A DNA stretch of 9,217 nt from an uncultured Eubacterium sp. Lineage in GTDB: Bacteria > Bacillota > Clostridia > Lachnospirales > Lachnospiraceae. The DNA lies in contig CAJTZN010000076.1 in the NCBI GenBank assembly GCA_910584065.1, forward strand, positions 1 through 9,217. Direction: 5' to 3'. Each line of letters begins with the position of its first letter. The first letter of the stretch is position 1. The position numbers were made by a program, and so were the translations under genes. A model generated the notes under the pieces. It ran no database searches, was not told the DNA's origin, and worked only from the letters and a program-made list of their open reading frames with translations. Shown here one piece after another: positions 7,193 to 9,217 of the stretch.

Positions 7193-7420
7193 TTACGCAG
7201 CACTACTATAATTTACAATAGAAATTTCCTGTGTAAACTGCTTCGCCTGTTCTGTGATCTGTTCTAACCTTTTAATAACATCCCCTGTATAGATAATCTC
7301 ATTACATTCTTTACACTTATAGCAAGGAACATTACGCACGATTAAAAGGCAATTTCCTAAATCCGTTACACTTGTTGTATATCCTTTTTCTGCTTTAGCT
7401 CCACATTCCATACATACCAT
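7193..7420 (-). CDS. YgiT-type zinc-finger protein, probable antitoxin
   Basis: 75 residues. It has the YgiT/MqsA N-terminal zinc-finger pattern: C3-x-x-C6 at the start and C36-x-x-C39 (with a nearby C33) in NVPCYKCKECNEIIYTG, followed by a helix (VIKRLEQITEQAKQF) and a short tail ending IVNYSSAA. In this family the zinc finger normally neutralises the toxin encoded next to it. Full-length MqsA has an additional C-terminal helix-turn-helix for DNA binding; that is absent here, so this protein is either not the repressor of its own operon or uses another surface. The ATG is 2 nt after the toxin stop, and AGGGG about 8 nt upstream lies inside the toxin's last codons, indicating coupled translation. 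Confidence 0.8.
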   Translation of the reverse strand: MVCMECGAKAEKGYTTSVTDLGNCLLIVRNVPCYKCKECNEIIYTGDVIKRLEQITEQAKQFTQEISIVNYSSAA

Positions 7421-7422
7421 AA

Positions 7423-7737
7423 TTAACGCCCCTTTCTAGTTTTTAAATCACTTTCCCACATGTCAGGATCAGGAAAATATGAAGTTATCAGATATATAAA
7501 ATCTATATCACAACTTACTACAATGTGAATATATTCAGACTTAACAGAAAATCCCAATATTAAGCAACTTGCTAGTGGTTTATCGTCTGGATACTGTTTT
7601 ATAATCTCACCTGTATTAATTCCATTTACAATATCATCAATATTTATATTCCGCTCATACAGGCGGATTCTTGCATGTTCTGTGATTGCTATATTTTCCG
7701 GTTTATTTAATGCTTTTAACTGCTCTATCGTTATCAT
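7423..7737 (-). CDS. DUF4258-family protein, probable MqsR/RelE-like toxin
   Basis: 104 residues matching the DUF4258 pattern: ITEHARIRLYERNI near residues 18-31 (H21, R23, R25, R29), a central IIKQYPDDKPLASCLILG (45-62), IHIVVS (70-75), and the closing SYFPDPDMW motif (86-94) with a basic K-T-R-K tail. Proteins of this family encoded beside YgiT zinc fingers are regarded as RNase-like toxins of the MqsR/RelE kind; no catalytic test is possible from sequence. No signal peptide or membrane segment is seen. It has its own promoter and is the first gene of a two-gene unit with the zinc-finger protein. The ribosome binding site is poor (GTTGGTG), which would keep toxin translation low. Confidence 0.8.
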   Translation of the reverse strand: MITIEQLKALNKPENIAITEHARIRLYERNINIDDIVNGINTGEIIKQYPDDKPLASCLILGFSVKSEYIHIVVSCDIDFIYLITSYFPDPDMWESDLKTRKGR

Positions 7738-7756
7738 TTTACACCAACTTTTCTAT

Positions 7757-7775
7757 TGATATTCCCATTATATCA
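7757..7775. promoter_or_regulatory. Candidate operator over the toxin-antitoxin -10 box
   Basis: TGATAT-TCCCATT-ATATCA is a perfect 6-bp inverted repeat with a 7-nt centre, and it covers the -10 box (7767-7772). Its position suits autoregulation by the toxin-antitoxin complex. It does not match the AACCT/AGGTT operator of E. coli MqsA, and part of the symmetry comes from the AT-rich -10 itself. Confidence 0.35.
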
Positions 7776-7794
7776 GATTCCGCTACTTTTTCAA
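7767..7794 (-). promoter_or_regulatory. Promoter of the DUF4258/YgiT cassette
   Basis: On the minus strand a -35 box TTGAAA (complement of 7789-7794) and a perfect -10 box TATAAT (complement of 7767-7772) are separated by 16 nt. The -10 box is about 30 nt upstream of the DUF4258 ATG. Confidence 0.7.
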
Positions 7795-7872
7795 GGCTTG
7801 AGTTTCCGCGAAAATTCCCATACCCACGTCCTTTTTCCTAGAACTTATCCACAGATTGAAAAAAATTGCTAA

Positions 7873-8020
7873 AATCTAAGGAAGGTTCTTGTTTATGGCA
7901 TTACGGAACATCCAATGATGCTTGCCACCAATAAGGAGATCAGGTCAAAGGAAGATGTGATCCGGGTGGCCCGCATATACTTTTCCAGATGGTCAGATTG
8001 AGGAATATCTCCGTTGCAAA
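7873..8020 (+). pseudogene. IS4-like transposase fragment
   Basis: The only plus-strand coding signal in the window. It reads NLRKVLVYGITEHPMMLATN and then KEIRSKEDVIRVARIYFSRW, up to a TGA at 7999-8001. Skipping one base near 7993 restores QIEEYLRCK. This matches the familiar transposase block with R-W-x-I-E-E-Y just after the DDE-region helix, including the catalytic-type E. Upstream is a TAA just before 7873, and decayed coding may continue further left; downstream it ends abruptly at a 13-bp duplication against the rhuM remnant. Neither terminal inverted repeats nor the catalytic aspartates are present here. It is a dead remnant of an insertion sequence; the exact family (IS4 or a relative) is not certain. 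Confidence 0.7.
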
Positions 8021-8021
8021 A

Positions 8022-8047
8022 TCCTCAAAATAATTCCTCAAAATAAT
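8022..8047. repeat. 13-bp tandem duplication at the transposase/rhuM junction
   Basis: TCCTCAAAATAAT occurs twice head to tail (8022-8034 and 8035-8047). It sits where the plus-strand transposase fragment ends and the minus-strand rhuM reading frame stops. The second copy shifts the rhuM frame into a TGA (8025-8027). Confidence 0.85.
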
Positions 8048-8487
8048 CTTCGTCAAGAAACGTACCATTTTCAATACGCTTGCGATCGATTACATATCCT
8101 TTTTGCGTATACCGGGACAATACTTGCGTTGTCCATCTTCTGAATTGTGTGGCTTTTATTGAATTCACTCTGTAACCCACGAAGATGATTGCATCCAAAT
8201 TATAGTGTTCAATTTCCCTGTTTACATTACGACTGCCCCCTTGTTGAACTACTCGATTTTTTCGAGTAGTTCAAATCTGCTCTAATTCTCCTGATTTATA
8301 GATTTCGCCCAGATGATATGTAATTGTATTGGATTCCACATCAAATAGAAGTCCCTTCATTCGTTGCGACATCCACAATGTACCATCCTGATATATTACT
8401 TCTACTCCGTCAGCGTGGGTGGGACTGCTCTTCAAATATTAAAAACTCAGCTGCACTGCTTCGGATCGTCAGTTCATTTTTTGCCAT
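8025..8487 (-). pseudogene. Broken rhuM (virulence RhuM family) gene
   Basis: The ATG at 8485-8487 has AAGGA about 9 nt upstream and starts MAKNELTIRSSAAEFLIFEE as RhuM proteins do. A frameshift within the GTGGGTGGGA run (8414-8423) leads to a TGA at 8410-8412. The next frame continues with DGVEVIYQDGTLWMSQ and SNTITYHLGEIYKSGELEQ, meets a TGA at 8271-8273, then resumes with TTRKNRVVQQGGSRNVNREI, EHYNLDAIIFVGYRVNS and QFRRWTTQVLSRYTQKGYVI. It ends after DEDYFEELF at 8025. Intact RhuM proteins are roughly twice this long, so the C-terminal half is missing. RhuM proteins are widespread in accessory and mobile regions and their biochemical role is not well established. Three separate lesions make function very unlikely. 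Confidence 0.85.
8244..8274. repeat. 13-bp perfect palindrome inside the rhuM remnant
   Basis: TTGAACTACTCGA (8244-8256) and TCGAGTAGTTCAA (8262-8274) surround a T5 loop. It codes for the conserved TTRKxRVVQ peptide of RhuM on the minus strand, so the symmetry may come from the codons. The internal TGA lies inside its right arm. It would still fold as a strong hairpin in RNA. Confidence 0.8.
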
Positions 8488-8539
8488 AGGTATCTATCCT
8501 TCTTTAGTCCTTATCCTTCGCCCGGCATCATACAATACT

Positions 8540-8568
8540 ATCGTAACAGACAGGTTGAACATCGTCAA
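8540..8568 (-). promoter_or_regulatory. Possible promoter upstream of the rhuM remnant
   Basis: TTGACG (complement of 8563-8568) and TACGAT (complement of 8540-8545) are 17 nt apart on the minus strand, with a TG one base before the -10. It lies about 50 nt upstream of the rhuM ATG, but overlaps a coding-like stretch. Confidence 0.35.
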
Positions 8569-8640
8569 TTATAACCTTGTTTTTGATGCTTTGTTGCATA
8601 AGCATTTCCCAGCTAAATTTACTGCCGAAAATCTCATACC

Positions 8641-8698
8641 AGCCAAAAAAGAATTTTAAGCCATCAACTACTGTTCCAACCAATAGTTGATGGCTTAA
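8641..8698 (-). terminator. Candidate intrinsic terminator after the Ig-like fragment
   Basis: A perfect 15-bp stem, TTAAGCCATCAACTA (8656-8670) with TAGTTGATGGCTTAA (8684-8698) and a 13-nt loop, starts directly at the Ig-like fragment's TGA. On the minus strand it is followed by AATTCTTTTTTGG. The U run begins 5 nt after the stem, slightly late, so efficiency is uncertain. Confidence 0.5.
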
Positions 8699-9067
8699 TC
8701 AGTTGCTTTTGCCCGTTGCCGTCACTGTCACTATTGCCTTATCTGATGAGACATAACTTAATTGGGGTCCATGCATTTTTGATAGCAATTTCTTTTTTTT
8801 ATCCATCTTAATAATTGTGGCACGGATTTGAGCCGTTTTCCCTCTCTTTAAAGCATAAACCTTTTTCTTTAGGCTTATTTTTTTAACGTTTGTTCTCGTC
8901 TTATTCAAGCTTCCTGTAACATGCAAGACAGCAGATGTGCCGATATACTGTTTTTCCCCATTTGACAACAAACGATATGCTTTGACCTTCACTTTATAAG
9001 TTTTCTTCCCATCGTAAAAATTTGATGAAAGCTGGCCAGCTGCCGCGTAGCGGCTTGGTACAATATT
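8699..9067 (-). pseudogene. Truncated Ig-like / fibronectin-III surface-protein fragment
   Basis: The frame is open from just after a TAG (9068-9070) to a TGA (8699-8701). It carries the end of a fibronectin-type-III-like repeat (FYDGKKTYKVKVKAYRLL), then the first part of a bacterial Ig-like domain: KKISLKKKVYALKRGKTAQI and KLLSKMHGPQLSYVSSDKAI, ending TVTATGKSN. Lachnospiraceae cell-surface proteins with this lysine-rich style normally continue with GKVKAxKKGT-like sequence and have long N-terminal parts with a signal peptide; both ends are missing here. A GTG at 8990-8992 could start translation but has no good ribosome binding site. It is best read as an internal piece of a large surface or secreted protein left by rearrangement. 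Confidence 0.6.
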
Positions 9068-9073
9068 CTAATC

Positions 9074-9111
9074 AAAAAGAGTGTCAAAAAGTACACTTTT
9101 TGACACTCTTT
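9074..9111 (-). terminator. Intrinsic terminator with a 17-bp perfect stem
   Basis: AAAGAGTGTCAAAAAGT (9076-9092) and ACTTTTTGACACTCTTT (9095-9111) are exact reverse complements with only 2 nt between them; in RNA this gives about 15 bp and a 6-nt loop. On the minus strand the stem runs into a T5 tract, CTCTTTTTGATT. It lies 31 nt after the stop of the partial ORF at the window edge. Confidence 0.7.
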
Positions 9112-9142
9112 AATCATTCTATTCCCCACATATTACATGAAT

Positions 9143-9217
9143 CTACCCTCTTTCATTCAACCGAGCGATCTCGGAAACTCCCGAGCCTTGATTTTTCTGA
9201 CTCTTTTCATCTCCAAA
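9143..9217 (-). CDS. Partial ORF, possible C-terminus of a gene entering from the right
   Basis: 24 codons run from the window edge to a TAG at 9143-9145 (reads GDEKSQKNQGSGVSEIARLN, then ERG). It is polar and has no recognisable motif. Support comes only from the open frame and from the strong terminator-like hairpin 31 nt downstream. A competing 17-codon frame from an ATG at 9208-9210 (MKRVRKIKAREF...) behind GGAG is also possible but ends quickly. Confidence 0.25.
   Translation of the reverse strand, partial: FGDEKSQKNQGSGVSEIARLNERG

Larger units (their letters stand above)
8528..8698 (-). pseudogene. Unidentified open stretch between the Ig-like fragment and rhuM
   Basis: In the same frame as the Ig-like fragment, immediately after its TGA, 56 codons stay open to a TGA at 8528-8530. 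Parts read like protein, for example GLKFFFGWYEIFGSKFSWEM and NKVIIDDVQPVCYDSIV, but I recognise no family. There is no ribosome binding site or good start codon at its beginning, and the first third lies inside a 15-bp hairpin. It could be the tail of a decayed gene whose front was lost, or chance. The rest of 8488-8527 holds the rhuM ribosome binding site and nothing else I can name. Confidence 0.25.

Noticed and set aside
7845..7853. A perfect DnaA-box sequence TTATCCACA.
   Set aside because: It is single, with no cluster of boxes, no AT-rich unwinding element and no replication genes nearby; one 9-mer can occur by chance, and it may be part of decayed transposase sequence.
8324..8659. A 111-codon plus-strand frame.
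   Set aside because: It is the antisense of the rhuM remnant and its upstream stretch, which read convincingly on the minus strand.
8656..8701. TGA directly followed by a stem-loop, which recalls a bacterial SECIS element for selenocysteine insertion.
   Set aside because: The protein is a truncated surface-domain fragment with no redox motif, the stem starts immediately at the TGA, and the U-rich tail fits a terminator better.
9074..9111. The 17-bp palindrome as an insertion-sequence end or attachment site.
   Set aside because: There is only one copy and no adjacent integrase or transposase; the stem plus T tract is that of an intrinsic terminator.

Overview
The window looks like the chromosome of an anaerobic Bacillota bacterium, most likely a Clostridia/Lachnospiraceae member. 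The reasons are a trimeric NAD(H)/ferredoxin-type [FeFe] hydrogenase operon, strong GGAGG-type ribosome binding sites, well-supported TTG starts, and a lysine-rich Ig-like/FN3 surface-protein fragment of a style common in that family. Almost every gene is on the minus strand, so read it from right to left. The assignment is inferred from gene content only.

Right part (about 7.2-9.2 kb) is AT-rich and accessory. It holds the tail of an unidentified ORF and a 17-bp perfect palindrome resembling a terminator. Next come a truncated Ig-like/FN3 fragment, another hairpin, an unidentified open stretch and a broken rhuM-type gene (frameshift, internal TGA, lost 3' end). The rhuM remnant abuts a plus-strand IS4-like transposase fragment at a 13-bp tandem duplication. 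Left of this is an intact-looking two-gene DUF4258 / YgiT-zinc-finger toxin-antitoxin-like cassette with its own promoter.

Centre (about 2.76-7.08 kb) is the metabolic core: hydC (NuoE-like), hydB (NuoF-like) and hydA ([FeFe] hydrogenase catalytic subunit). They form a compact operon with a sigma-70-type promoter, a Rex-like inverted repeat over the -35 box, a structured leader whose hairpins include the hydC ribosome binding site, and an intrinsic terminator after hydA. Together the subunits would move electrons between NAD(H), ferredoxin and protons. The gene set resembles electron-bifurcating HydABC.

Left part (1-2.66 kb) has an MFS transporter followed closely by a GNAT acetyltransferase, then about 400 bp that reads as one or two small genes broken by single-base indels, then a second GNAT acetyltransferase cut by the window edge. 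The decayed gene's stop overlaps that acetyltransferase's TTG start, so they were probably once translationally coupled.

No tRNA, rRNA, CRISPR array or complete mobile element was seen. I found no convincing wholly new system. The most interesting points are the hydrogenase control region, the decayed small-gene locus beside the acetyltransferases, the minimal toxin-antitoxin cassette, and the mosaic of gene fragments at the right end.
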